Part shown: piece after piece, positions 1 to 5,801 of the stretch
Layout of the letters: each line of letters begins with the position of its first letter
Numbering within the stretch: position 1 is the first letter of the stretch
Assembly: GCA_005882445.1 (NCBI GenBank)
Contig: VBAN01000152.1
Location: 884 to 9,975, forward strand
Length of the DNA stretch: 9,092 nucleotides
Source of the DNA: Candidatus Segetimicrobium genomatis
Lineage (GTDB): Bacteria > Sysuimicrobiota > Sysuimicrobiia > Sysuimicrobiales > Segetimicrobiaceae
Reading direction: 5' to 3'
Notes under the pieces: generated by a model
The model's input: the letters and a program-made list of their open reading frames with translations, nothing else
Database searches by the model: none
Told to the model about the DNA's origin: nothing
Made by a program: the position numbers and the translations under genes

Positions 1-848
1 CCCCGGACGCCCGCGCGCACCATCCGGGCCATCTGGCGGTGGCGCTCGAAGACGCGGTCCAGCCCTTCCTCGCGAATCAGGCGCAGCGCCTCGTGCACCG
101 CGTAGGCGACGGTCACGGCCGTGGTGAATGCCGTCCCCGGGGGCTGCCGGCGGGCTTCCACCCGCCCTCGCTGCAGGTCCAGGTAGAACCGCGGTGTCGA
201 GGCGCGCTCCGCGGCCGCCCAGGCGCGGTCGCTCACGCTGATGAACGCCATCCCCGGAGGGCTCATCAGGGCTTTCTGGGAGCCGGTGACCGCCACATCC
301 ACGCCCCAGGCGTCCGTCTCCAGCGGGATCGCCCCGAGGCTGCTGACCGCGTCCACCATGAGCAGGGCCGGGTGATCGCCCAGGAGTGAGCGGATCGCCT
401 TGACGTCGTTGTGCACGCCCGTGCTGGTCTCGCTCTGGGTCACGAACACCGCCCGGTAGTCCCGGCCGGCGTCCGCGCGGAGCCGGCCCGCGACCGCGTC
501 GAGGGGGACCGGCCTGCCCCACTCCGCGAGCACCCGATCGACGCGCGCGCCGAAGCGCTCGGCGATCTCCGCGAACCGCTCGCAGAAGTAGCCGTTGTTC
601 ACCGAGAGCACCCGGTCGCCCGGGGACAGGAAGTTGACCACCGCCGCTTCGAGGCCGCCGGTGCCCGAGCATACCAGCGGGATGATGTCGTTGCGGGTCC
701 GGAACACGTCCTTGAGGCCGTCCAGGATCTCCGCCATGATCCGGCCGAACGTGGGGCCGCGGTGATTGGTCATCTCCCGCCCCATCGCCTGGAGCACCCG
801 TGGGGGCAGCGGCGTCGGGCCGGGGATCAGCAGGTTGATCTCATCCAT
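1..848 (-). CDS. Class V PLP-dependent aminotransferase (alanine/serine-glyoxylate aminotransferase family), 3' end cut by window edge
   Basis: The reading frame is open from ATG at 848 to the left edge, giving about 282 residues; the C-terminal part lies outside. The N-terminus, with MDEINLLIPGPTPLPP and then TNHRGPTF, is the classic start of the alanine-glyoxylate, serine-pyruvate and ureidoglycine-glyoxylate aminotransferase family (fold type I, cytosolic). Visible landmarks are the glycine-rich cofactor loop SGTGGLEAA, the PLP-ring aspartate D166 in MVDAVSS, and the Schiff-base lysine K192 in TGSQKALMSPPG. These enzymes usually move an amino group from alanine, serine or a similar donor to glyoxylate or pyruvate; the true substrate cannot be read here. 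The start has a strong Shine-Dalgarno AGGAGG (plus-strand cctcct, 856-861) 7 nt upstream. It lies 100 bp downstream of lysR on the same strand, so co-transcription under that regulator is likely. Family call sure; substrate unknown. Confidence 0.92.
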   Translation of the reverse strand, partial: MDEINLLIPGPTPLPPRVLQAMGREMTNHRGPTFGRIMAEILDGLKDVFRTRNDIIPLVCSGTGGLEAAVVNFLSPGDRVLSVNNGYFCERFAEIAERFGARVDRVLAEWGRPVPLDAVAGRLRADAGRDYRAVFVTQSETSTGVHNDVKAIRSLLGDHPALLMVDAVSSLGAIPLETDAWGVDVAVTGSQKALMSPPGMAFISVSDRAWAAAERASTPRFYLDLQRGRVEARRQPPGTAFTTAVTVAYAVHEALRLIREEGLDRVFERHRQMARMVRAGVR

Positions 849-882
849 GGGATCGCCTCCTGCGCGTGCGCCGCCGGCAAAT

Positions 883-916
883 GAGAACGCTCCCGCCACA
901 GGAGGCGAGAGCGCTC
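883..916 (-). terminator. Hairpin between lysR and the aminotransferase gene (possible attenuator or terminator)
   Basis: Read on the minus strand, CGCTCTCGCC, loop TCCTGT, GGCGGGAGCG form a 10-bp stem with one G-U pair (888-897 with 904-913). GAG/CTC adds three pairs beyond a 2-nt bulge. The downstream tail reads TTCTCATTTG, only weakly U-rich, so it is a poor intrinsic terminator. It sits 22 bp upstream of the Shine-Dalgarno of the aminotransferase gene and could partly uncouple that gene from lysR. The rest of the 849-948 gap shows nothing recognisable. Confidence 0.4.
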
Positions 917-948
917 GCGGATCTCTCCTTCATCGCCTGACGGCGCCG

Positions 949-1875
949 CTAACTGGCGGTGATGATAGCATCCGACTGCGGGCGCGTCAACGCCTGCGGG
1001 CGGATCATCTCGAGAAAGGCCTGGGCCACGCGGGGCAGGCGGTGATCACGGCGGGAGAGCAGCGAGATCGCCCGCTCGATCCGGAGGCCTTCGATCGGCA
1101 CGATGCGCAGGCGGCCGGCGGCCACCTCCAGTTCGACCGCACAGCGCGAGAGGATCGAGAGGCCCAGGTTGGCGGCGACGGCCTGCTTCACCATCTCAGC
1201 GCCTTCCACTTCGAAGACGGGCGTGACGTGCACTCCGGCGCGATGCAGCGCCTCGTCGGCCGCCTCCCGGTTGCCGGAGCCGCGCTCGCGCAGGATGAAC
1301 GGCTCGCCGGCCAGATCGGCAACCCGCACGCTCGGCAGCGTGGCGAACGGATGCGACGGGGCGACGACGAGGACCAGTTCGTCGTTCAGAAGGACCGCGG
1401 CCTCGAGATCGGGGAAGCTGACACTGCCGCCAACCAGCCCCAGATCCAGCTGACGCTGCAGGAGCATTTCCTGAATCCGGCGTGTGTCGGCGAGGCGCAG
1501 CGAGATCTCGATGCTCGGATACTGTTCCTTGAACCGTCCCAGGAGGGCGGGGAGCAGGTAGGTGCCGGGCGTCGGGGTGGCGCCGAGGAGGAGCCGGCCG
1601 CGGCGCAGCCCTTTGACCTCGTCCATGGCCACCCGGGTCTCGTCGATCAGCGCCAGGATGCGGGCGGCGTAATCGTCCAGCACCCGGCCGGCTTCGGTGA
1701 GCCGCACGTGCTTGCCGACCTGCTCGAACAGGTCGGTGCCAAACTGCCGCTCCAGGTCGCCCACCTGGATGCTGACGGACGGCTGGCTGATCAAGAGTTC
1801 CGCCGCGGCGCGCGAGAAGCTGCCGGACCGGGCGACGGTGTGGAAGATCTTGAGCTGGTGCACATTGATCGCCAT
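949..1875 (-). CDS. LysR-type transcriptional regulator
   Basis: The 308-residue protein has the normal length for the LysR family. Residues 1-62 form the winged helix-turn-helix: MAINVHQLKIFHTVARSGSF, then the AAxxLxxSQPSVS recognition helix, then LERQFGTDLFEQ and LTEAG. Residues ~90-296 form the periplasmic-binding-protein-like effector domain (GRLLLGATPTPGTYLLP, LRLADTRRIQEMLL, LVLVVAPSHPF, VKQAVAANLGLSILSR), which binds an unknown small molecule. The start ATG is supported by the family spacing to the HTH, but no Shine-Dalgarno precedes it and the likely -10 lies only about 18 nt upstream, so the mRNA would be nearly leaderless. It is divergent from the FAD oxidoreductase gene and precedes the class V aminotransferase gene. 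By family habit it should regulate the divergent gene and itself through sites in 1876-1949. The effector and activator/repressor role are unknown. Confidence 0.95.
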   Translation of the reverse strand: MAINVHQLKIFHTVARSGSFSRAAAELLISQPSVSIQVGDLERQFGTDLFEQVGKHVRLTEAGRVLDDYAARILALIDETRVAMDEVKGLRRGRLLLGATPTPGTYLLPALLGRFKEQYPSIEISLRLADTRRIQEMLLQRQLDLGLVGGSVSFPDLEAAVLLNDELVLVVAPSHPFATLPSVRVADLAGEPFILRERGSGNREAADEALHRAGVHVTPVFEVEGAEMVKQAVAANLGLSILSRCAVELEVAAGRLRIVPIEGLRIERAISLLSRRDHRLPRVAQAFLEMIRPQALTRPQSDAIITAS

Positions 1876-1882
1876 GGGACTG

Positions 1883-1897
1883 ATACCAGTGTACTAT
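1883..1897. promoter_or_regulatory. Candidate LysR-type binding box (T-N11-A)
   Basis: ATACCAGTGTACTAT has ATA/TAT ends and fits the family's T-N11-A rule (T1884, A1896). It lies in the divergent lysR/oxidoreductase gap and overlaps the predicted lysR -10, where LysR proteins often bind to repress themselves. The inner part is not well palindromic, so this is suggestive only. Confidence 0.35.
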
Positions 1898-1900
1898 ATT
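1893..1900. promoter_or_regulatory. Candidate back-to-back -10 elements for lysR and the FAD oxidoreductase gene
   Basis: The AT-rich core ACTATATT, in otherwise GC-rich DNA, reads TATATT on the plus strand (1895-1900, 5/6 to TATAAT) and TATAGT on the minus strand (1893-1898, 5/6). It could serve as a shared, symmetrical -10 for both directions. No good -35 hexamer is seen at 16-18 bp on either side, which would fit activator-dependent transcription. Confidence 0.35.
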
Positions 1901-1919
1901 CCCGGCGCGGGCAGAAGGT

Positions 1920-1930
1920 GGCGTCACGCC
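1920..1930. promoter_or_regulatory. Perfect short palindrome in the divergent intergenic region
   Basis: GGCGT-C-ACGCC is an 11-bp palindrome with a one-base centre, lying between the candidate -10 region and the oxidoreductase start. It could be a protein-binding site or chance in GC-rich DNA. No second copy was noticed. Confidence 0.2.
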
Positions 1931-1949
1931 GTGCCGGTGAATCGCCGGC

Positions 1950-3185
1950 GTGGAGAGGAGTGGGGCCCTGATTCGAGACGCGGAAGCCGTGGTGGTCGGC
2001 GCCGGGGCGCTCGGAGCCAGCATCGCGTTTCATCTCGCGAAGGCGGGGAGCCGCCGGATTGCGCTGATCGATAAACATGACCTCGCCTCGCAGACCTCTC
2101 CCCGCGCCGCCGGTCTCACGGCCCAGGTGCGCAAGACCGATCTGATGACCCGCCTCGCGATGATGGCCGTTCGGAAGATCGAACGGTTCGAGGCGGAAAC
2201 CGATGAACCGCTCGTCTATCACCAGTCTGGGAGCATGAAGATCGCCCGGACGCCCGAGCATCACGAGCAGTTGAAGCGCGAGGTGGCGCGGGGCCAGCGG
2301 CTCGGCCTGGGGATCGATTTGGTCTCCCCGGCCGAGGCCCGACGGTTGATGCCGTTTCTCGATCCGGTAGGTGCCCAGGGGATCACCTACACCCCGTCGG
2401 ACCTGTACCTCGAGCCGGTGCAGATCCCGCTCGGGTACGCGCGGGCGGCCGCCCGGCTGGGCGCGACCGTGACGCCGAACACCGCGGTGACCGGGATCGT
2501 CACCAAGAACGGCGGCGTTACCGGCGTGATCACCGATCAGGGCGAGATCCAGACGCCGGTCGTGGTGGACGCGGCCGGGGCCTGGACGCGCCTGGTGGCC
2601 CAAATGGCGAACGGCCGCATCCCGGTCGTCCCCACGCGCCACCAGCTCCTGATCACGGAGCCCATCGACGGCGTCTCGACGGCCCAGCCGATCGTCCGCG
2701 TGATCGACTCGAACGTCTACGTCCGTCCGGAGAAGGGCGGACTGATGCTGGGCGGGTACGAGCCGGATCCGATCCAATACGACACGGCGGCGCTTCCGGC
2801 CGGCTTTCAAATCAAAGACCTGGTTCTCGACATCGGCGTGCTCCGCAGGCTGGCCGGCACAGTCGTAGCCCAGTTTCCGATCCTGCGCGAGTTCAAGGTC
2901 CGCGAGCACCGGGGCGGATTGCCCACCATGACCGCCGACGGCCGGCACATCGTCGGCCCTGTGCCGGGCATCCGGGGCTTCTTCGTCGCGAGCGGGTGCT
3001 GCGTCGGCGGCCTGTCGATCTCACCGGCGGTCGGCGAGGTGCTGGCCGAGTGGATCCTTACCGGCAAACCCCCCATGGATCTGACGTTCCTCGCGCCGGA
3101 GCGCTTCGGGGTGGAGTATCATCTGGAGGAGAAGCTCCAGGCTCAGTGCCGGTGGCAGTACGCCCATCAGTATTCCGCACCGTAG
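1950..3185 (+). CDS. FAD-dependent oxidoreductase, DAO family (sarcosine/dimethylglycine dehydrogenase-like)
   Basis: From GTG 1950 this is 411 residues, a normal length for stand-alone DAO-family amine and amino-acid oxidases. The N-terminal dinucleotide fold is clear: VVVGAGALG (G17, G19, G22) and the ribose-binding acidic residue D41 in ALIDKHD. YLEPVQIPLGYARAAARLGA (~152-171) and the C-terminal SGCCVGGLSISPAVGE (348-363) are typical of the family, which oxidises C-N bonds of secondary amines or amino acids with FAD. Where covalently flavinylated relatives have a histidine (WHAAG), this protein has R52 (SPRAAG), so FAD is probably non-covalent. No signal peptide is seen. GTG 1950 has no Shine-Dalgarno, whereas AGGAG at 1956-1960 lies 7 nt before an in-frame CTG at 1968, so the true start may be CTG 1968. 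First gene of the plus-strand set; substrate unknown. Confidence 0.9.
   Translation: MERSGALIRDAEAVVVGAGALGASIAFHLAKAGSRRIALIDKHDLASQTSPRAAGLTAQVRKTDLMTRLAMMAVRKIERFEAETDEPLVYHQSGSMKIARTPEHHEQLKREVARGQRLGLGIDLVSPAEARRLMPFLDPVGAQGITYTPSDLYLEPVQIPLGYARAAARLGATVTPNTAVTGIVTKNGGVTGVITDQGEIQTPVVVDAAGAWTRLVAQMANGRIPVVPTRHQLLITEPIDGVSTAQPIVRVIDSNVYVRPEKGGLMLGGYEPDPIQYDTAALPAGFQIKDLVLDIGVLRRLAGTVVAQFPILREFKVREHRGGLPTMTADGRHIVGPVPGIRGFFVASGCCVGGLSISPAVGEVLAEWILTGKPPMDLTFLAPERFGVEYHLEEKLQAQCRWQYAHQYSAP
1953..1960 (+). promoter_or_regulatory. Shine-Dalgarno pointing to a CTG start at 1968
   Basis: GAGAGGAG is the only strong ribosome binding site near the oxidoreductase start. It lies inside the reading frame that begins at GTG 1950, and 7 nt upstream of CTG 1968, which would give MIRDAEAVVVGAGALG, a natural Rossmann-fold N-terminus. 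No ATG, GTG or TTG is in frame at a fitting distance. Confidence 0.45.
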
Positions 3186-3262
3186 CCCGCGACGGATATT
3201 GACGGAGTGACCCTGACCGACCTCCCCTGGCAGTTTCGCGTCCCGCCCCGGGCAACCACTGA

Positions 3263-3271
3263 TGTTACAAT
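3263..3271 (+). promoter_or_regulatory. Candidate extended -10 promoter for selD
   Basis: TGTTACAAT combines an extended TGn motif with TACAAT (5/6 to consensus) in a local AT-rich island (3260-3285) within the 120-bp gap before selD. Transcription would start near 3278, leaving a leader of about 28 nt that contains GGAG at 3296-3299, 6 nt before the ATG. No convincing -35 hexamer is present, which extended -10 promoters can do without. TATAGA at 3275-3280 is an alternative -10. Confidence 0.45.
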
Positions 3272-3305
3272 GAATATAGAAAACACGTCGGACACGGAGC
3301 GGTCC

Positions 3306-4355
3306 ATGACCGATCGCGACCGGATCAGGCTGACCTCGATGGTCGCCTGCGCCGGCTGAGCCTCTAAACTGGGTCCGGCCGACCTGGCGCAGGTCCTGCG
3401 CCATCTCCCTCCCGTGACCGACCCTGCCGTCCTCGTGGCCACCAACACGGCGGACGACGCGGGCGTGTATCGTATTGCCCCGGATCTGGCCCTCGTCCAG
3501 ACGGTGGACGTCTTCACGCCCATCGTGGACGAGCCGTACTGGTTCGGCGCGATCGCGGCGGCGAACGCGATGAGCGACGTCTACGCGATGGGCGGGACGC
3601 CGAAGCTCGCCCTCAACTTCGCGGGGTTCCCGCGGACGAAGCTGCCCCTCGATGTCCTCGGGGAGATCCTGCGCGGAGGCGGGGACAAGTGCAGTGAGGC
3701 CGGGGTCGTCATCATCGGCGGCCACACCATCGAAGATCCCGAGCCGAAGTACGGGCTCGCCGTCACCGGGTTCGTCCACCCCAACCGCATCGTCACGAAC
3801 GCGGCGGCCAAGCCCGGCGACCGGCTCGTGCTGACGAAACCCCTGGGGATGGGCGTCATCACCACCGGGATCAAGCAGGAGCGGACCTCGGCGGCAACGA
3901 TCCAGGAGGCCATCCGCATCATGGCCACCCTGAACCGGGGCGCCGCGCAGGCGATGACCGACGTCGGGGTCTCGGCCGCCACCGACGTCACCGGGTTCGG
4001 GCTGCTCGGCCACCTGCACGAGATGACCCGCGCGGCAAAGGTCCGGGCGCGCATCCGGCTGCGGTCGGTGCCGATTCTCGACGAGGCCTGGGGGCTCGCG
4101 CGGGAGGGCGTGATCCCGGGCGGCACCCGGCGGAACCAGGCGTCCCTCGAGGGGGCCATTACCTGGGAAGGGATCGACGAGGACGGGCAGGTACTCCTCT
4201 GTGATGCCCAGACGTCCGGCGGCCTTCTGATTGCCGTGCCCGAGGCCAGGCTCGCCCGGTTGGTGCAGGCGCTCGAGACCGAGGGGGCCATGGCGGCGGT
4301 CGTGGGAGAGATCACGGGGATGGGGCACGGGGAGATCACCGTCAGGCGCGATTGA
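3306..4355 (+). CDS. selD: Selenide, water dikinase (selenophosphate synthetase), itself a selenoprotein with Sec18
   Basis: SelD makes selenophosphate, AMP and phosphate from ATP and selenide; selenophosphate is the selenium donor for selenocysteine and 2-selenouridine. Reading TGA 3357-3359 as selenocysteine gives one 349-residue protein from ATG 3306 (GGAG 6 nt upstream), matching E. coli SelD in size. The N-terminus IRLT...ACAG-U18-ASK21-L has the catalytic Cys/Sec and lysine with the same three-residue spacing as C17/K20 of E. coli. The metal-binding aspartates fall at D51 (DDAGVYRI), D91 (NAMSDVYAMGG) and D227 (ATDVTGFGLLGH), the same numbers as in E. coli. IIGGHTIEDPEPKYG and CDAQTSGGLL complete the AIRS-like signature. 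Starting at GTG 3414 would give an inactive protein without U18 and K21. It has its own candidate promoter; the class III aminotransferase gene follows after 37 bp. No other sel gene is in the window. Confidence 0.96.
3357..3359 (+). other. selD: In-frame UGA recoded as selenocysteine (Sec18 of SelD)
   Basis: The TGA sits exactly where SelD proteins have their catalytic Cys or Sec. Conserved SelD sequence reads through it without a frame change: VACAG before, ASKLGPADLAQVL after. A hairpin of bacterial SECIS type follows at a suitable distance. A true stop or a sequencing error would not explain all three facts. Confidence 0.93.
3385..3403 (+). promoter_or_regulatory. Bacterial SECIS element within selD
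   Basis: UGGCGCA, loop GGUCC, UGCGCCA form a perfect 7-bp stem (3385-3391 with 3397-3403) inside the coding sequence downstream of the UGA. The loop starts 32 nt after the UGA and begins with two Gs, including GGU as in the E. coli fdhF element. This agrees with the general bacterial SECIS pattern of a short stem-loop roughly 16-37 nt past the UGA with a G among the first loop bases. It would recruit SelB with Sec-tRNA. A weaker competing helix, GGUC/GACC (3372-3384 region), lies nearer the UGA. Confidence 0.75.
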
Positions 4356-4392
4356 CCCCGTCGACGCGCATCTGGTGTAGAGGAGGAGAGCA

Positions 4393-5664
4393 ATGACCCC
4401 GAAGGCAGAACGCGCCGAAACGACCCGCCAGGCGGACCTGCTCGAGCGCGCCGGCCGGTATCTCGCCGTCGTCATCGCCGAGGGCCGCGGCAGCCACGTC
4501 ACCACCGTGGACGGCCGGGATTTTATCGATTATCACCTCGGGTCCGGCCCGGCCCTGCTCGGGCACGGGCATCCGGAGATCGTGGCCGCGGTGCAGCGCC
4601 AGGTGCCGAAGGGATCGACGTACTACTTTCTCAACGAGCCGGTGATCCGTCTGGCGGAGCGGATGGTCGAGGCGATCCCCTGCGCCGACCAGGTGCACTT
4701 CACCGGGTCGGGGACCGAGGCGACGTTCTTCGCGATGCGTCTGGCCAGGGGCGCGACCGGCCGCTCGAAGGTCCTCAAGTTCGAGGGCGGCTGGCACGGG
4801 ATGCACGACTACTCGCTGTGGGGGACCGTGCCGAAGCGACCGAGCGCCTACCCGAACGCGGAGCCGGATTCCATCGGCATTCCGGAGGTGCTGCGCGGGC
4901 AGGTGCTGGTCGCCCCGTTCAACGACGCCGCGCGCGCGGTGGAGATCATCCAGCGGCACGCGAACGACCTGGCCGCGGTCATCGTGGAGCCGCTGCAGCG
5001 GGTCCTGCAGCCGGTGCCCGGGTTCCTCGAGGCGGTGCGCGAGGCGGCCACGCGGGCCGGCAGCGTGCTGATCTTCGATGAGATCGTGACCGGGTTCCGC
5101 ATCGCCTGGGGCGGAGCCCAGGAGCGGTACGGGGTGATCCCCGACGTGGCCACCTACGGCAAAGCGATGTCGGGCGGATTCCCGATGGCCGCGATCGCCG
5201 GCCGGGGCGACATCATGAAGCATTTCGATGCGCGCAGGACGGAGCGGCCGCGCCTCGTCTGGGCGAGCGGGACCCTGAACGGCAACCCGGTGAGCGCGAC
5301 GGCCGGGGTGACCGCCCTGGACATCCTCAGCCGGCCCGGCGTCTACGACCATTTTCACAAGATCGGCGGCCGGCTGCGGCGGGAGATCGAATCGCTCGGG
5401 ACCCGGTATGGGTTCGCCGTGCAGGCGCCCGGCGAGGACGCGGTGTTCGGCGTCCGGTTCACCGCCCGGAAGCCGCTCAGGAACTGGGAGGATCTGCTGA
5501 CCTCGGACACGCAGCTCAATCTGCGTTGGTCGATCGAGCTGCTCAAGCGCGGGATTCTCGTCAACCCCAACGAGAAGTTCTACCTCTCCCTGGCGCACAC
5601 CGACGCCGACGTGGACCGCACGCTCGAGGCCTGCGACCAGGCATTCGCGGCGATCAAACGATAA
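4393..5664 (+). CDS. Class III PLP-dependent aminotransferase (glutamate-1-semialdehyde aminomutase-like)
   Basis: This is 423 residues, the usual length for class III (fold type I) enzymes. In order it shows VTTVDGRDFIDYHLGSGPALLGHGHPEI (~36-63), the phosphate-binding loop FTGSGTEATFFAMRLARG (~103-120), FEGGWHG, IVEPLQ, the PLP-ring aspartate D229 in LIFDEIVTGFR, and the Schiff-base lysine K257 in YGKAMSGGFP. The overall pattern resembles HemL, but the FEGGWHGMHDYSLWG stretch differs from the HemL FEGCYHGHAD motif and no tetrapyrrole genes are nearby. A catabolic transaminase or aminomutase is therefore more likely than hemL. It begins 37 bp after selD with a strong Shine-Dalgarno AGGAGG (4381-4386) 6 nt upstream, so it is probably co-transcribed with selD. 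Substrate unknown. Confidence 0.9.
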   Translation: MTPKAERAETTRQADLLERAGRYLAVVIAEGRGSHVTTVDGRDFIDYHLGSGPALLGHGHPEIVAAVQRQVPKGSTYYFLNEPVIRLAERMVEAIPCADQVHFTGSGTEATFFAMRLARGATGRSKVLKFEGGWHGMHDYSLWGTVPKRPSAYPNAEPDSIGIPEVLRGQVLVAPFNDAARAVEIIQRHANDLAAVIVEPLQRVLQPVPGFLEAVREAATRAGSVLIFDEIVTGFRIAWGGAQERYGVIPDVATYGKAMSGGFPMAAIAGRGDIMKHFDARRTERPRLVWASGTLNGNPVSATAGVTALDILSRPGVYDHFHKIGGRLRREIESLGTRYGFAVQAPGEDAVFGVRFTARKPLRNWEDLLTSDTQLNLRWSIELLKRGILVNPNEKFYLSLAHTDADVDRTLEACDQAFAAIKR

Positions 5665-5691
5665 CGTAGTCTCCTTCTTTCGAGGACCCCG

Positions 5692-5717
5692 TCCGGCTCA
5701 CGAACGCGTGTGCCGGA
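5692..5717 (+). terminator. Strong hairpin after the class III aminotransferase gene, abutting the next promoter
   Basis: TCCGGC-T-CACG, loop AACG, CGTG-T-GCCGGA form a 10-bp stem with one T-T mismatch. There is no U-tract: the next bases are TTGACA, the -35 of the following promoter. It may insulate the upstream genes without U-tract termination, or be part of the control region of the next operon. Confidence 0.4.
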
Positions 5718-5747
5718 TTGACAGGGGTACGCGTCCCTCAGTACGAT
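5718..5747 (+). promoter_or_regulatory. Sigma70-type promoter for the gntR-ABC transporter operon
   Basis: A perfect -35 TTGACA (5718-5723) is followed after 18 bp by TACGAT (5742-5747, 4/6 to TATAAT). Transcription should start near 5754, about 48 nt before the gntR ATG and upstream of the palindromic operator. It is the best promoter match in the window. Confidence 0.6.
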
Positions 5748-5766
5748 CGCACCGTGCGTTCCTGTA

Positions 5767-5781
5767 AATTGTCGGACAATT
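5767..5781. promoter_or_regulatory. Perfect palindromic operator, probably of the adjacent GntR regulator
   Basis: AATTGTC-G-GACAATT is a perfect inverted repeat with 7-bp arms and a one-base centre, AT-rich in GC-rich surroundings. The GT...AC core and size fit the FadR-subfamily operator pattern (nGTn-N-nACn). It lies about 13-27 nt past the predicted transcription start and 20 bp before the gntR ATG, a position suited to repression by blocking RNA polymerase. The assignment to this GntR is by proximity. Confidence 0.65.
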
Positions 5782-5801
5782 GGACGTAGGACAAGAGCAG
5801 A

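Noticed and set aside
849..948. T-box or glycine riboswitch before the class V aminotransferase
   Set aside because: The minus strand has a GATGAAGGAGAG stretch reminiscent of the start of T-box stem I, but 100 bp is too short. No specifier loop, T-box sequence or glycine-aptamer core is present.
766..1971. Long plus-strand open frame (401 codons) opposite lysR
   Set aside because: It is antisense to a clear LysR gene and has no recognisable domain. Long antisense frames are expected in DNA with GC-rich third positions.
1791..2948. Minus-strand open frame (385 codons) opposite the FAD oxidoreductase
   Set aside because: It overlaps the start of lysR on the same strand in a different frame and is antisense to a clear enzyme gene. 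It has no domain.
3414..4355. SelD starting at GTG 3414 as a 313-residue protein
   Set aside because: It would lack the catalytic Cys/Sec and lysine. The same frame upstream of the TGA encodes a perfect SelD N-terminus with a Shine-Dalgarno before ATG 3306.
3021..4505. Long minus-strand open frame (494 codons) opposite selD
   Set aside because: Its product is rich in R, H, D, G and P without any domain, and it mirrors the codon pattern of selD. No sign of translation initiation stands out.
4342..5598. Long minus-strand open frame (418 codons) opposite the class III aminotransferase
   Set aside because: It is a shadow of a well-supported gene, with low-complexity, charged composition and no family match that I recognise.
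4393..5664. Naming the class III aminotransferase hemL
   Set aside because: The overall fold is HemL-like, but the active-site-adjacent motif differs and no tetrapyrrole synthesis gene is nearby.
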